Shown here: positions 9,201 to 24,200 of the stretch, in pieces
Layout: every line of letters starts with the position of its first letter
How positions within the stretch are numbered: position 1 is the stretch's first letter
Source of the DNA: Chloroflexota bacterium
Lineage (GTDB): Bacteria > Chloroflexota > Anaerolineae > Anaerolineales > Anaerolineaceae
DNA length: 64,000 nucleotides
Direction of reading: 5' to 3'
Assembly: GCA_012799995.1 (NCBI GenBank)
Contig: JAAZKE010000010.1
Location: forward strand, 17,385-81,384
Translations under genes and position numbers: made by a program
The notes under the pieces: model-generated
What the model saw: the letters and a program-made list of their open reading frames with translations, nothing else
What the model was told of the DNA's origin: nothing
The model's database searches: none

Positions 9201-12200
9201 CAGCAGTTAACGTTAGATCACGCACTCCAATTGACTTAAGCAAGATTGGCAGTGCCGGAAACAATACTATCTATATTGAAAATCATGGGCTGTCAACTGG
9301 CGAGCGGATTATATACCGAAAAGGTGACAATGCTGATCCAATTGAAGGACTGGTAGATGGTGATCAATACTATGTCTATGTTGTGGATAGTAACAACATT
9401 CGTCTTTATTCAAGACCTCCGGCTAATCTTACCCTGAACGGTGTGAAAGAAAACCAGATCCATACATTTACACCGTTTGATCCGGTTATATTTACTCCGA
9501 GTTCGGCCATAATCAGCAACGAAGACGAAACATTTACGAAATTTACGTTCAATAACCATAATTTCACCAATAATCTTAAAGTCTGGTATTCAAGTTTGAT
9601 GAGCGGTCCGCTCAATGGTCTTGATGAAAGCACTGAATACACAGTCGAGCTTATTGACAGTAATTCTTTCAAACTCAAGAAAGCAGACGGGACATACGTT
9701 AAGGGAGTTACTTTTGCTGGTGACACGATTTGGCCACATGGTTTCTGGTTTCTGAATGCTGCGAAAGCAAAAACCATAATTCCAGTTTCTGCTGACTCAA
9801 CTCCATCTCCAATCGATGTAGCTTCTTCCACCATAACTGTGCCAGGTCATGGCTTTGAAACTGGTGATATGGTTTTCTATTCCGTTCCCAGTGGGGAGGT
9901 ATCCAGAAACTTAAACGTCGCGTTTAGCTTCACAGCCGACAGCGACAATGTCACCCAGACAACTTTAAAAATTCCGTATGGCACAGGATTGAAAGTTAAC
10001 GATAAGGTTCTGTATATCCCCGGAGACAATACCACCATTGCCGGATTAACCAGCGGCAACAGCTACAAAATTGCAACCATTGTTGATTGCAACACAGCGG
10101 AGCCGGATGGTATGTGCAAACTGGTAACGCTGAAGGATAGCGAAGGAAACAATATTCAGTTTGGCACAATTGTCACTGATCCTGAAGCAACTGGTCACGC
10201 TGATTATATCCCGCTCCATTCACTGGTGAAGCAGGATTCTTATATGGATGGACACACCGCTGTTGGGCACCTGAAAGAGCATACCGCCTACTACATTATC
10301 AAGATCGACGATGACCATTTTATGCTTGCAAATTCGTTTGAAGCTGCGACCGAATATGCTAATGGCATCGCGATTGTAAAACCGACTGATGGCACGATCC
10401 AGGGGCATGCTCTGGAATTACAGGTCATTAACGGAATTGGCGTAATAGCTTCGCTGACTCTGAAAGAGGAAATGTCAAGCGGTTCCTACTACAATCAGGG
10501 CAGAGCTCTGTTGAATACACCGATCGATTATATAGTTGCAAAGGGAATTGAGCTTACCATAAAAGGTATTGGCAAAGTGTTTGATAAAGTCAAATCGATT
10601 TTTGGATATGCCACAGAAAAAGCTAAACCTGAGGAAAAAGCGGATCCCGATCCAGGTTTTGTGACTTTCAGTTCTGGTCTGGGTGTTTTGGTTAGTGTAA
10701 ACTCGGTAAAAGCAGAAGCAGGCTCTACTGCTAAGTTCAACAGTACCAGAGATATTGAAGTAAAGTCGTATCTGTCTCATAATCATACCAACATTGTTGA
10801 AAGTGAATCCATTCCCGGAAGAGAAGATGGTGAAAAGGCTTCTGTGGGTGCAAGTCTCTCCGCTACCGTTCTGATTAATAAAAATCAGGCAATTATTGCT
10901 GATGGTTCAGAACTAAACGCTGACCGGGATATTCTGGTTGATGCACAGTCAATTTATCCTTCCCGAATTTTAAATACACTTCAGGCAATAAAAAATGCTG
11001 GGATAGGCGATGTTGTGGGTGTTATTACTGGAACAGTGAGTTCAACCACTTTTGCCTTCTATCCTGATTTGTTGAACGGGTTAGTGCGCAGTGTGGGACA
11101 AGGTAATGTCGGAGAAGATATAACTTCGGATATGAGCGTCGCAGGTTCAATCGGAGTGATGGTTCTGGATTCAAAAACTTACGCCCGGATAGGTGATAAC
11201 GTCAAGATTAATCAGGCACGTCAGAATACAATGCAAAATGTGAAAGTTTCTGCCAAAACAGATGCTGCCTTTGCCATGATGGCAGGGAACTTTATATTCA
11301 ATACAACTCCGGCACTAAGACATGACAAAAAAATGGAGTGTGTGAAGAAGTTCTTTAAGAATATTCCAAAGTCCGTATTCAGTCCATTTGGAGCCAGTGG
11401 TGGGAAGAAAGGAATTGGCGGCAGTTTCTATTTGCCGGTTATGATTTTCAAAACCGTTGCTGAAATCGGAAACAATACATTGATCCATGTTGGTAAACAG
11501 GGAAGCTTACAGGTCCTGGCTGACACGAATGTCAACAACTTTACATTTGTACAGGCAGGCAGTGAGGCCTCTGATGGTTTTGCAGTAGCCGGAGCAATAT
11601 CGTATAACGGAATATTCAATACCACAACGGCCAAAATTGCGCCATTGGCGCGGATAACCGGTGGAGACGTTGCTGTCAGTGCAAACGACCATACCCAGAG
11701 TATTGCATTGGTTGGGGCAATAGCTAAAGGCACCAGCATTGGTGTTGGCGCATCATTCGGGGTAAATACAATCATACGGAATGTAAGTGCGATCATTGGC
11801 TATAACAATGAGAGCCAGGGTGGCCCCTGGCAGGTTGTATTTACCAACACGAATTCAGATCCTGTCACAGCGACAGCGGTTGCTCCTTTCAATGGAAAAC
11901 CCGTAATAGATACGGTGACTGACGGAGGCGTTGATACTGCGGAAATTCAGCTGCTGGACACAACTGAAACGGGCGATGTAACGTTGGCATACGATGGCGT
12001 CTCTACCACAATAAATGCTGCTGCGTTGACTCCCGCAACACTCGAAACAGCCTTAAACGGGTTGTCGACAATCAGCGATATTGGTGGCGTCAAGGTTGTA
12101 GCTGGAGATTACGGTGGTTGGAAAATCATCTTCAATAATCCAGGAGCACGTAAACCAATAACGCTCGGAACGGTTGAAGCTACCATCCTCGAACTTGGGC

Positions 12201-15200
12201 GGGTAAACGCCTATGAGGCACAAACACTCTCCATAGGCAATCCAACTCAAGGTGCATTTCGCTTGAGCTTCCAGGATGAATTGACGGAAGTTCTGCCCTG
12301 GGATGCAACAGACTCACAGGTTCGGGCTGCGCTCAATAAACTGGCAACCATTAAAAATCTGAAGCTGGATGCCAGCAATACACCTGTCGGCGAGGTAACG
12401 GTTGTGAAAGACGCCGCGACTGGAAATTACGAAATCACCTTTAATGTTTATAAGAACCTGGATGAAGTCCAATTTGAGAGACTGGAGGCCAGTGACGGGT
12501 CAATCTATGTAAAAGCAAATGGAACGAACCAGAATCAGACGATCTACAGCAGCATGAAGGGCGGCGCATTCTACCTGACCTATAAAGGTGCGAACACAAA
12601 ACTGCTGCCATATGACGCGGGCTTCAACGATATTCTGGCTGCTCTACAGGAACTGCAGGCGATTGTTGACGCCGGAGGCGTCACAGTGACAGACGCACAG
12701 CTGTCCGATGGAAGTGGAATAATCAACGCTTCCGGCGAGATTGACATGTCTGCTAAGGCAACCGGCAGCAACTGGGTGTTCTCGTTGGCCGCAGCTGGGA
12801 CAACAAATGCCTCCGAAAAAGGTGGTATCGGTATGCCAAAAGCGGGTATGCTGGAAAGGCTGCTGACTCACCTGGGGCTTGCAGGAAAGAAAATGGATAA
12901 GGCAGGTTCCGATGCCTTCAACGGTGGAGCTGGAGACAACATCAGTAAACAGGTCGAGAACTCAGTCTCAGGTGCCGGTGATCTTTCCGTAAATGTACTG
13001 ATTGATAAGGTGATCGCAGCCATTCGCAATGCAGGGTTGGTGACAGCTTCGAAGATCAATGTTACAGCAGTCAACGATACTGAATTACGTTCCGTATCGG
13101 GTACAGCTGCGATTACGCTTGCGGGTGAAAACACCTCAACAGGGATTGCAGGTTCACTTTCTTTCAACTGGGTCGATGGGTTTACCAAAGCGATCGTTGA
13201 TGATGTAAAGATTGCTCCGTCTACCTTAAATGATGTAAAACCCAGCGAACTCACCGTCGAAGCTTCGAGAACAGGGAATATCGTATCCATTTCGGCAGGT
13301 GGTGCCGGTGCTCCGCGACAGAAGGGACTTGCGATTGCAGGATCGGTATCAGTGAACATCCTGAGAGGATCAACTGATGCAGTTCTCAGCAACATTAAAA
13401 GCAACTCTGAAATTTCCGGACCCGTTAAGGTCGTTGCAAAAGATAATTCCGATATCGTAGTTGTCGCCGGCGCTGGTTCCTATGGTGGGAAGGTCGGTTT
13501 TGGCGCTGCCTTATCGGTAAACTTGATTCAGAGCGAAACCAATGCTCTCTTCAAAGCCAGCGACTTAACTTATGATGGTGCTTTAGAGGTAAATGGGACA
13601 AATGAAAACTTAATTGTCTCTGTTGCCGGAGCTGGCGGTGTTTCTAAAGATCAGTTGGGCGTTGGCGGGACGGTAGCGGTTAACATCCTGCTAAGCAGTG
13701 TGAAGGCAATTGTCTCCGAGGTTACAGCAAGCAGTACAGCAGCAAACGGTAATGCACTGATCAACGCACTCAATAACAGTTCAATTATCAATATAGCAGG
13801 CGCAATTGGTGTAGCGAAGAACACTGGTGTTGGAGCTGCTGTTGCTTTCAACATGATTCAACCTACAATCGTCGCATCTATCCGCAATTCGAATTTGGCA
13901 GTTGGAGATTTCTCTGATCCAGATAATGGTGATCAATCCAAGATTGATGTAAAAGCTAAAGATACCAGTTTAATTACTGCCATTGCAGCTGGTGGGGCTG
14001 GTTCGGAAGAGTTATCGGTCGCTGCCGGCGTTTCTGCAAACGTCATACTGTCGGACGTAAAAGCTTCTATTGAGGGGATTTCATCTCATCATATTAAAGC
14101 TACCGGTGACATTTCAGTTCTTGCCAGCGCTGAAAACAATATTTATGGCGGTTCCGGCAACGGAGCTGGCGCTGGTAAATTCGCAGTTGGCGCTTCACTC
14201 ACCTTCAACTTGAGTCAAATCACTGCTGCAGCTTTCGTTAAAGGTGCAACCGTTGAATCTTATAACGGCGATATCTATATTCGCTCTATTGCTAACAGCG
14301 ATATGGTCTCGGTTTCTGCCGGTGGGCAGTACTCAGGTAACATTGCGGTTGGCGGATCTGTTGTGATCGGAATCCTTAGCAATGACATCAGCGCTTACAT
14401 CAGCGACGGTGCGGATGTTACTGCTGCTGGCAGCGTACTTGTCAGCGCAGAAGATGATTTTACCGGGGTTCTGTTGGCTGGTGGTGGCAACGCGGCTGGA
14501 TCTACCTCGTTTGGTGCTTCTAACTCCACCTTTATCTCTTCCAACATCGTCCAATCTTATGTTGGAGCGAATGTAAAGGTTCGTGGCAAAGGAAAGAAGG
14601 CTGTTGTAAAAACGCTGGGTGCGGATCTGATGACCCCTGGAGACTGGAAATATGTTGATAACCGCGGCGTTTTTGTAACCGCAGTTTCAAACCATGCAGT
14701 TCGGATTTTTGCAATAGTTGGTTCAGGGGCCGGTACGACTGCTATTACCGGTTCAGGTACGTTATCCATCCTCAATGACACTGTCAAGGCTTACATCGGT
14801 TCAGGTGCAACTGTTGAAGCTGCTAATGACGATACGGAGGATGACCTAAGTAGTACAACTGGTGATCCTAATAACAGTAATCCACTGACGGTCAGAGTCT
14901 TCGCAGCTGGCAAAACCACTATGTGGGGTGTTGCCGGTGCATTTTCCGGTGCCGGAACCTCAGCTATTGGCGTTGGTTTGGATGTCGGTGTCTTGACAAA
15001 GACGGTTGAAGCATATGTTGATGGTACAGTCAATTCTGAAGGTGACATCATCGTACAGGCGCTCTCCAAAGAGCAGATTATCTCTGTCTCAGCTTCCGGC
15101 GCGGGTTCCGGATCAATGGCTGTTGAAGGGTCTGTCGGGGTTTACACACTTGTTCTGAAAACAAAAGCATACGTGGGTTCGTCAGCAGTATTATCCGCTG

Positions 15201-18200
15201 CCGGATCAATCCTGGTTAATGCTTATCATGAAACGCTTGCAGTTTTGACCGTCGGCTCAGCTGGTGGCTCCAGCTCTGTGGCAGCTGGTGCTTCCCTCGA
15301 AGTGGCAGTTGAGGTAAAAGATGTTCATGCGTATATTTCCAATGGCGCAACCGTCAATGCGCGTGGTCTGGGGAATGGTTTAACTGCCTTCAGCGGTAGC
15401 TTCACTGAAACATACACTGATGTGCCGGTAGATGAAAATGGAAATATTATCAGGGAAGATGCAACAGTAACGGTCACGCGACCCTCTTTCGATCCAACAT
15501 CGGTGACTGATAATACGATCACACTGGATGTCGACCCAGGTTGGAAGACCGGTGATCTGGTCAGCTACAATATTGGCGATGCAACAGATAATGCCATTGG
15601 TGGTCTTGAAGATGGCATATCCTATTATGTGATTGTAGATCCATCTAATAGTAAGAAGATCAAACTGGCGACCGATTATCTCAATGCCAGAGATGGAATT
15701 GCAATAACGCTTGATCCTTCTGCAGCGACAGGTAATGCACACACCTTGTGGAGAGGTGAGATTGCTGAAAAGCCTTACGTCTTCAATCTGCCTGGTGTGC
15801 TTTATGATGAAGATCTTAATGACGATGGAACCAAAGATAATGACCCGAACATCGATGTGCTGACCAAAGAACGCGAAGCAGCACCTGAATCAATCAGCTT
15901 TAATGGGCTGGCGGTATCTGCGGTAAATAAAGAAAATCTTCTGACAATCTCGGTGAGTGCTGGTGGATCAGGTTCTGTGGCAGTAGAAGTTGGCGCGCTG
16001 ACCAATGTCGTTGTTATTGACGTCGATGCTCATATTGGCGAAAATGCGAAGATTAACCAGAAAGCGGACTTAAACCTGGACAGCAGGTCGAGCGTGTATG
16101 TGCTGGCAGGTCATGACTTCTTCCATGTTGGCGTTGTCGCATCCATTGCTGTCTCCGGAGAGGCTGCAGCAGCCCCGGGTTTTGATGCAACTGTTTATGT
16201 TGTTGACGTCAAATCACAGATCGCTGATGGCGCAAAAGTAAAAGCAGCAAAAGATGTGATTGTCAATGCCAATGCTGAATCGCTGTTCGTATCAGTAGCA
16301 GCCGGTGGATCCGGGGCTGGAATGGTTGGTGCGGGCGGCTCCGTTGGTATTGTAACGATGGTTACCAATACAGTTGCTTCCATCGGAGACGATGATGGGG
16401 ATACCATTGGTGCTACAGTTACAACAAATGGCAATGTGTTTGTGAATGCTTATGATAAAGCCAATGTTGTATTGGTCACCGGGGCAATCGGAATTGGCGT
16501 AGGTGGAGGTGGTTTTGGCGCCAGTGTCGGTGTTCTGGTCGATGTAAGAAAGACCTACGCAATAATAGCTCCTTATTCCCAGGTAACAGCTAATGGATTG
16601 GGAGCATCCATTAATGATAAGGTTTACACCAAAGACATGGGATCTGACGGTTCCTTCTCTACCTTCCCACAGGCAAAGGGAGTGATCGTACAGGCTTATG
16701 CCTCGGATGTAGTTACAACCGTAGTATTCGCCGGCGGTGGCGGTTTATATGGTGGTTTAGCCGGTGCCGTGCTGGTGGACATATTCCAGAGCGATGCGGT
16801 AGCGAAGATTGGTGAACATGCTACAGTGACTTCGGGTGGAGATGTATTTGTCAATGCACTGAATTACACCAAAATTTTCAATTTTGCCGGGACTTTAAGT
16901 GGAGGAGCAGGTGCTGTTTCCGGTAGCGTAGCAGTCAATGTTGTCCGTAACAATGCCAAGGCAATTATCGGACAGGCTGCAACGATTACAGCAATTGACC
17001 AGGTTCAGGTTGCAGCGCTGAGTAATAAAGACACCACAACTGTATCAGCCTCTCTGTCTGGCGGTGGCCTTGGTATTGGCGTGTCGCTGCTGGTCAATGT
17101 GATTGGTAGTGAGTTCTCCACTCAATTCGAGACTGAATACTCAGAAACGGAACGTGATGAAAACGGGGAGTTGAAAACCGGAACTACCCATACTCATAAA
17201 GAGACAATCTCTGCGGATGTGTTAGGCGATGAAGATGAATCCGGAGATCAAAAGGTAATCGGTGTTGTAGATGAAACCAACGACAATTACGGACAGATTT
17301 CAACCAGCCTTGATGACCTTTACACTGAAGCGCCCACAAATGAAGATGAGACGAATACTGCTGATTATGGGAAACTGGTATCACTGAAGCTGAAAGACGT
17401 CTCTACCAGGGTTGCTGAGCAGGATATCTCTTCAAAAGCCAAAGCTGCGCTGGAAGCAACCGGTACAGCAGCCAGATCTGGAACCATAGCGGTGATTGAA
17501 ACTGACGCGACAGTAAAACTGTCCGGTGAAGCAAGCGTGTTGAATGTGATCGCTCAGGAACGGGTCAATGATCTGGCAATTGGCGGTTCGGTTGCTGCTG
17601 GTGGTTTGGGAGTTGGCGGAGTAGTAGCAATCACTGTGATCGGATCGAATGCCAATGCAATTATCGAGTCCGGCGCGTCTGTTCAAGCATATGAAATTAA
17701 CGTAATTGCAGGATTGGATTCCAATATCGATGCGACTTCAGTTGCGGGCAGTATCTCATTTGCAGGGGGATTTACTGGCCAGGTTGTGGTACTGGATGAC
17801 CACGCAAATCAAGTCGCCTCGATTGGCAGCGTTGATACTGTAACAACAGCAGTGAAAGCCGAAACAATCAATGTCAAAGCAAAGGCGAACAGGGTTGTAA
17901 AAGCGAACGCATCAGGTTTGACTGCTGGACAAATAGCTGCCGGATTCTCAGTTGCAGTATCCAATGTAGATGGGCAGACGCTTGCTTCCCTCAAAGCTGT
18001 TACCAACCAGCCCTTCACTATGGTTGATGATTTCAGCAAAATCAAAGTCAACGTGAATTCAGAAGCCAGTGTTGAAACACACACATTGACGATCAACCTT
18101 GCAGGTGGATCAGTTGGCGGTGCAGCTGGTGTTGTAACCAACACTGTAAAGCCGACAGTAGAAGCTTATATCACCGAAAGTGTCATCAAATCAAATGAAC

Positions 18201-21200
18201 TGCAGGTTATTTCCAAACTGCAATCAAAAATTATCTCTAAAGCAGTTGCTGTTGCAGTCACAGCGGCAGGTGGCGGTGGACTGAACATTGCGGTAGTCAC
18301 AAACGCTCCGATTATCCGGGCATATATTAAGAACAGCGAATTATATAAACAAGCCGGGATCGTAATAAAAACGCTGTACAATGCTGATGATGTTGGAAAT
18401 CAGATTGAGGGGAAAGATGTATTCGTTTCCTCAACAGCTATCAGCGGTGCTGGATTAGCAGGACTAACCGGTAGCATAGCTGTGATTCACAGTGCACCTG
18501 AAGTTTCTACCAGACTGTTTGGGTCAGAAGTTCAGGAATCCAGCGGCTTTCTTGAAATCCTATCAAAAGTTTACAACAAGTTCGAAGTGGAGTCTGTTGG
18601 CGGTGCAGTTAGCGGAGCAGCTTCAGCTGTGGTCAACCTGGCGGTAGTGGACAACAGTAACAGCAAATATTTGGCCACTATCAATACCTCCAAATTTGTG
18701 AACGGTTATGGAATTGTGATCGATAATCATGTCATTGAGACTGCCAGCTCCAAGGTTGTAGGCGCTTCACTCGCAGGTATAGGAAGCGGCTTCATTAATG
18801 TAGCAGTATCAACCCTGAACCCGGAAGTGAAATCAGGCATTCATAACCTGATCGGATCATCTTTTATCGAACTCAATCCAAAGCATCCGGATTTGAATCG
18901 GAAAGTTAACATATTGGCCCAGTACGATGGGGATGCACAGGCAAAAGCTTTAGGCGTCGCTGTCAGTGCTGGCATCAGTCTCGGCGCATCCGTGGCAGTT
19001 ACTTTTGTGGATCCGGTCATTGAAGCTTACCTGACCAGCGACTCTGATGTTTCAACATTAAAAATTGAATCTGATATCCCATGGATCATTGAAGCCAGAC
19101 AGAACATTAACAAAGATGGTTCATTTGTTGAAAGTGGCGCAATCTCACAGGCAAGCGCATCTGGTGGTGGAATTTTTAGCGGTACTGGTTCGATTGCCAC
19201 TGCAAAGAACCGACCAATGGTAAATGCAAAAGCAGCTGTCAAAGGTCATCTGGTTATTAGAAACCTCACCATCAATGCACTCACCTATTCCCTTTCCAGC
19301 GCTGAAACATTTGGCGTATCGGTTGGAGGAGTGGGAATGGGTGCATCCGTCTCCACGGCAGATTCTGATGGTACCGTTAAAGCCACCTTTGCTACCGGTA
19401 CTACAGGGAAAAATGTAGAAACACTCTATGTCAAAGCGACTGTCAATGACAACGCGTATGCGACCAGCGTCTCCGGAGTGGGCGGCGTAATCTCAGCCAA
19501 CGGCTCGGTTGCCAACGCTACGGCTCAGACAGACAGTACGGCGGAAATTACCGGAAGCAGTACTCTAACCAGTCAGCAGATTGATGTTGAAAGTGTCGCA
19601 CGTCCAATGTCGCTTGCCGAAGCCAATGGCGTGAGTGCAGGCGGGTTGGCTGTAGGAGCGTCAGTAGCGACCTCAACAGTAAAGCCAACAGTCAAGGCAT
19701 CTGTAAATGCCAATATCACCAGCACAATATTAAATGTGAAGGCACAAAAACTGACCCTCGACAGCATTTTAAACAGTAACGCGGAGGCGAACGCTGCTGC
19801 TGGCGCACTCATTGGTATCAATGCAACTGTAGCCAAGACCTATGATGAAACAAAAGTAAGTGCAACAATTGGCGCCGGACGGACGATTGAGAGCAGTCAG
19901 ATTTCAGTATATGCTCTCAATAACTCTAAACAACAGGCGATAACAAGCAACCTGGTAATTTCGGCAGGAGGGTTAATAACAATAGCGGTGGGTGGTAGCG
20001 AGGCTCGCTCCACAACCGATCTTGAAACAGTGGCGGAAGTCGGCAACAATACCAAAATAAAACAGCGTTCTGTGTCCACCAACAGCTTCTCAGTTGAAGC
20101 TTCTACCACTATTGACCAATATGCCCAGACGAGCGCGCTCGCCGGCTCAGCGAACGTAAGCTTGGGATCAGTCGCAGTAGCAGGCTCAGTATCAGCAACT
20201 GATTCAAATTCTGATACCCGTGCCATTATTGGCAGCGGAACAATCATTGATGTAAACCGGTTCTCCCTTAAAGCAAATCACCAGGTTATCGGGAAGAGCT
20301 CATTGAACTCCATCGTTGGCGGTGTGATTGGTGGAAGCGGTGCGGCAGGTTACAATACCGCGAATTCGACAGTTATCGCTGAGGTAGGTGCGAATAGCAA
20401 GATCACAGCTGAGCAGGCGATCGAACTTGAGGCGAAAAATCAGACCGATCTTGAGGACGAGAAAAAAGGGACAACAGGAGGTCTGGTAAGCGTAGCAGGC
20501 GTCTACAGTGATACCAAAATCACGTTGGTTACAAAAATAAATATTCTGTCTAACGCTGTGTTGACTACGAAATCGACCGATAAAAATCTGATTCAGGTTT
20601 TTGCCGCTGCAACCAATATAGTCAATGCCAAGAGTACAATGACATTCACAACTGGCGGCGCTCTCAGCGGCGCAGGGGCAACCAACAAAATCAGCGCAAG
20701 GAATGTGTTGGCAGAAATCACCGTTGGGGCTGATGCAAAAATCACTTCGAACGGTGGTATGGCATTATCAGCCCGCACCAGTGGAACGCTGGAAGGCAAC
20801 GCAGATATTGAAACGTTCGGCGCCGGAACTGTCATGCTCGGCTCAACGAAAGCTGAAATCTTCCCAATCAATCGCATTATTGTAGAAGGTGGCGCTGAAC
20901 TGACTGCGGATAACGAACTGACGATCGCAGCAGGGCGAAGTACAGATACGTCCGTTTTGGATTCCTCAGATGTATACAAAGTCCATGCCCGTTGGGATGG
21001 GTTTGCCGGATCGTTGATTCCGATTGAAAAGGTGAATGCGGAAGCCTATATCATTCAGACCAATAAAATCGACATCAAAGCTGGTAGCCGGGTACGCGCA
21101 GGATCACAGCTTAGTCTGTTCACTGATTCATGGAATACGGTGGATCTGGTCGCCAAAGCCAAAGTTGTCAGTTGGGTGAGCCTGGCAACAGATGGAATAA

Positions 21201-24200
21201 CAAAATTGTTCTCGGATAACTCCGTCGAGTTTTATGCAGGCACCAAGCTGGCTGAAAATCATGCGTCCGTAATCATGAACGGATATGCGGAGTCTGGTTT
21301 CAACCGTGTGCAGGAGATCACCTTCGAGAAATTAATAATAACGGTCTATGATGAGGGAAATGCAAAAAAGAACTCCTGTGAAGTAATAACAAAAAATGTA
21401 GTCGGTGGAATCAGCTACGCTTTGAAACTCGGTACGATTAATCAGAGTCTGGTTGATTCACTTAATGCTGCTTATGAGAATCTGTATAAATATGGAGCTA
21501 CCAGCGATTTGCTGAAAAGCTTCTATGAAGGCGAAATCGAACGTCTGAAAGAAGAGCTGGCGAAAACAACCACGCCGATCATAATCGATAAGCCTGACCC
21601 TGAACCAGATGTCTATCTCTATCCGGCAAAGAGTGTGATTGTGATTCGTGTGGATCCGATCATTGCCGCAGCTGGCAGAATTGATATCAGAACAGGCATT
21701 TTGAATGGCAGCGGCGAATTTAACGCTCCAGCTAATCCTAAGGTGACTATCACAAACAACACTCCAGCTTTTCTCGAGATTATGGGAATTACGATCCCAA
21801 CCGAAACCGGTGGTATTTACCTGAACACCTCCAGAATAAATTCGAACAGTGAGATCACAACGTCTAACACACGGACGGCTGACAGGCTGAACAGCACCAA
21901 TAAGAATGGCGTCGACTGGCCAGCAAGCCCTGGGACCGCAGCTTTCTTGCTTTCCGGGGAAGCTCCGGGAACCGAAGACCCTGTTATTAAAATCCAAAAC
22001 ACGCTGGATATCAACAACTTCACCCTTGATCTGAGAAAAGGAGAAGGAGCCGAAATCTCCGATGAAACCATGGAGAAGATCAGGAATGCTATCCAGATGA
22101 ACTGGCCTGATATTACAGTCCTCCCGTCCTCCAGCGGTGGAAGCGGAATCTATAACGACAATGGTAAAGTGATCATTAAAACCTTTGATGGAGGGCATTC
22201 TTCGATCCGGATCCTGAATATAATTCGTGCCAAAAACCAACAGATCCTGAGTGGCGGCGGTGATGTATATATCTCGGGATTGACAAGTTACTCGATCGGT
22301 GGCGAAGCCTCCAACATTTTGAACTACTATACTAAAAATGCGGACAATGTTTACGTTCGTAATGGAATGGGAACGATTACGGATGAAGACTATAACAGCA
22401 CATTGAATGAGAACAATGTGGGCACTTTAGTTGGTGACCGAATCACGATTGAGGCAGAGTATATCAATCTGAACGGGATTATCCAAAGTGGCAAAGACCT
22501 TTATAAATTAACCCTTGACAGCCAAACGTTGGCTGAAATTGCACTTTATGATGGATGGCACGGGATGTTTCTCCTTCCAGAAACTACAAGGAGGAATCCT
22601 GGCTTTAATGTTTGGTACCACACGGAGGAAAAACTAATTCGCACAGACCCAATCAAGAGCAGCGGCGGATTTGTCAGTTTGACGGGGCACATTGTTAATA
22701 CCGGCTATGGGGAAATTCGCGTCCTTGGTGGCTATCCCAGAGTTGAAATTGACAACCAAACTCCTTTTAATCTGAAGCTTGACGGCATTGATCTTTCTCA
22801 TAAAGGTGAAGGCATACTGCTCATCAATGATCTGGCGGGTGGAACACCAGATATCACTGGTAAGGCTCCACATACGGACGGAAACTCATATATTTCGAGC
22901 TTCTCTAAAACAGATAATGGAATTGTTGTACAAACCCAGGACGTCAGGGGGAACAACTCACCTATTTCCACCACGATTGTCAACTCACCTACAATCACCT
23001 ACAAGCCTGATGCTTCCTGGCGTTATGGATGGACGACAGTTCAATATACAACCACAGTCCAATATGCAACGGTTCAGAGAGGAGCCTGGTTGGGGATTAT
23101 CCCGGACGTATTCCAGGAGATCGATGATAAATATTGGGGGCCTAAAATAGTATCCGCGGCAGAATATGGCGGGAATGGCCCCTATTTCTATAAAGATGAT
23201 ACTTCCGGACTTCCAGAACATAATGAAACGTTCAAACGAGTTGAGATAAGCAATACTGGACAGGTAGAAATATCCAGGCGTTCCTGGTGGACCTGGTACG
23301 GTTCAAAAGTTGTTGAATTGAAGTTTGAGAAGAGAATAGGTTATATGGATACCTATGACCATCAGGTTAATGCCCATCAGGATGTTCTGATCAACTTCAT
23401 CGGTTACGATACGGGGCATATTCGTATCCAATCGACAGAAAACGGGAATATCATTCTCAACGGAAAGTTGATTAATCCGAGCGGAGATGTGAACATCACA
23501 GCAGTTGGTGGCGCCATATCCAGCAATGACGGCAATGGCACTATTCAGGGTGTCAACATTAACCTGATCAGTGGGAATGAAATTGGGACCGATATCGTTC
23601 CGTTGTCAATTCAACTGATGGGAGATAGCGGAAATCTGTTCGCAAGGTCAGCCGCTGGCAACATTAACCTGAAGAGCTTCCACGGTGACCTTAGAATTAT
23701 TCATGTGAATGCGCCTTCAGGCAACGTAACGCTCAAGTCAGCTGGATCAATGACGAAAGGTAGTGATCCAGAGGGAAAGATTACAGGCAAGAACATTACT
23801 TTGATCAGTGGCGGAACAATTGGAACCAGCAGCAGTGATCCAATCTCAATTGATTCCAGCACCAATGGACAGTTTGGCAAAGTCAATATCAGTGCTCTCG
23901 ACAATATTTATCTGGTCGAGAGGACCGGTAATCTGAACCTTGAGAAGATGACCACTGAAAAAGACGTCTGGTTGAAAATTATAGACGGCTCACTAATTGA
24001 TGCCAATAAGATTCAGACACGTGATGACCGGACCTATGAAGAGTTACTGAATTCAGTCTATAAACGACTGCAATTGCTGGAAGAAACCGGTGCTCAGGAT
24101 AAGATCGATAACTTGTATAGTTCCATTGTTACGATCAAGACTCAGGAATATCGAACCTACTGGCAGTATCGCAATCAACAGGATGATCCAACGAATTATG

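Noticed and set aside
12868-13404. Minus-strand 178-aa ORF and similar antisense ORFs across 7-30 kb
   Set aside because: Antisense reading of repetitive beta-repeat coding DNA; Ala/Pro/Ser-rich composition reflects codon bias.
21458-22240. Minus-strand 260-aa ORF inside the giant gene
   Set aside because: Antisense frame within a confidently coding region; no recognisable domain or RBS.
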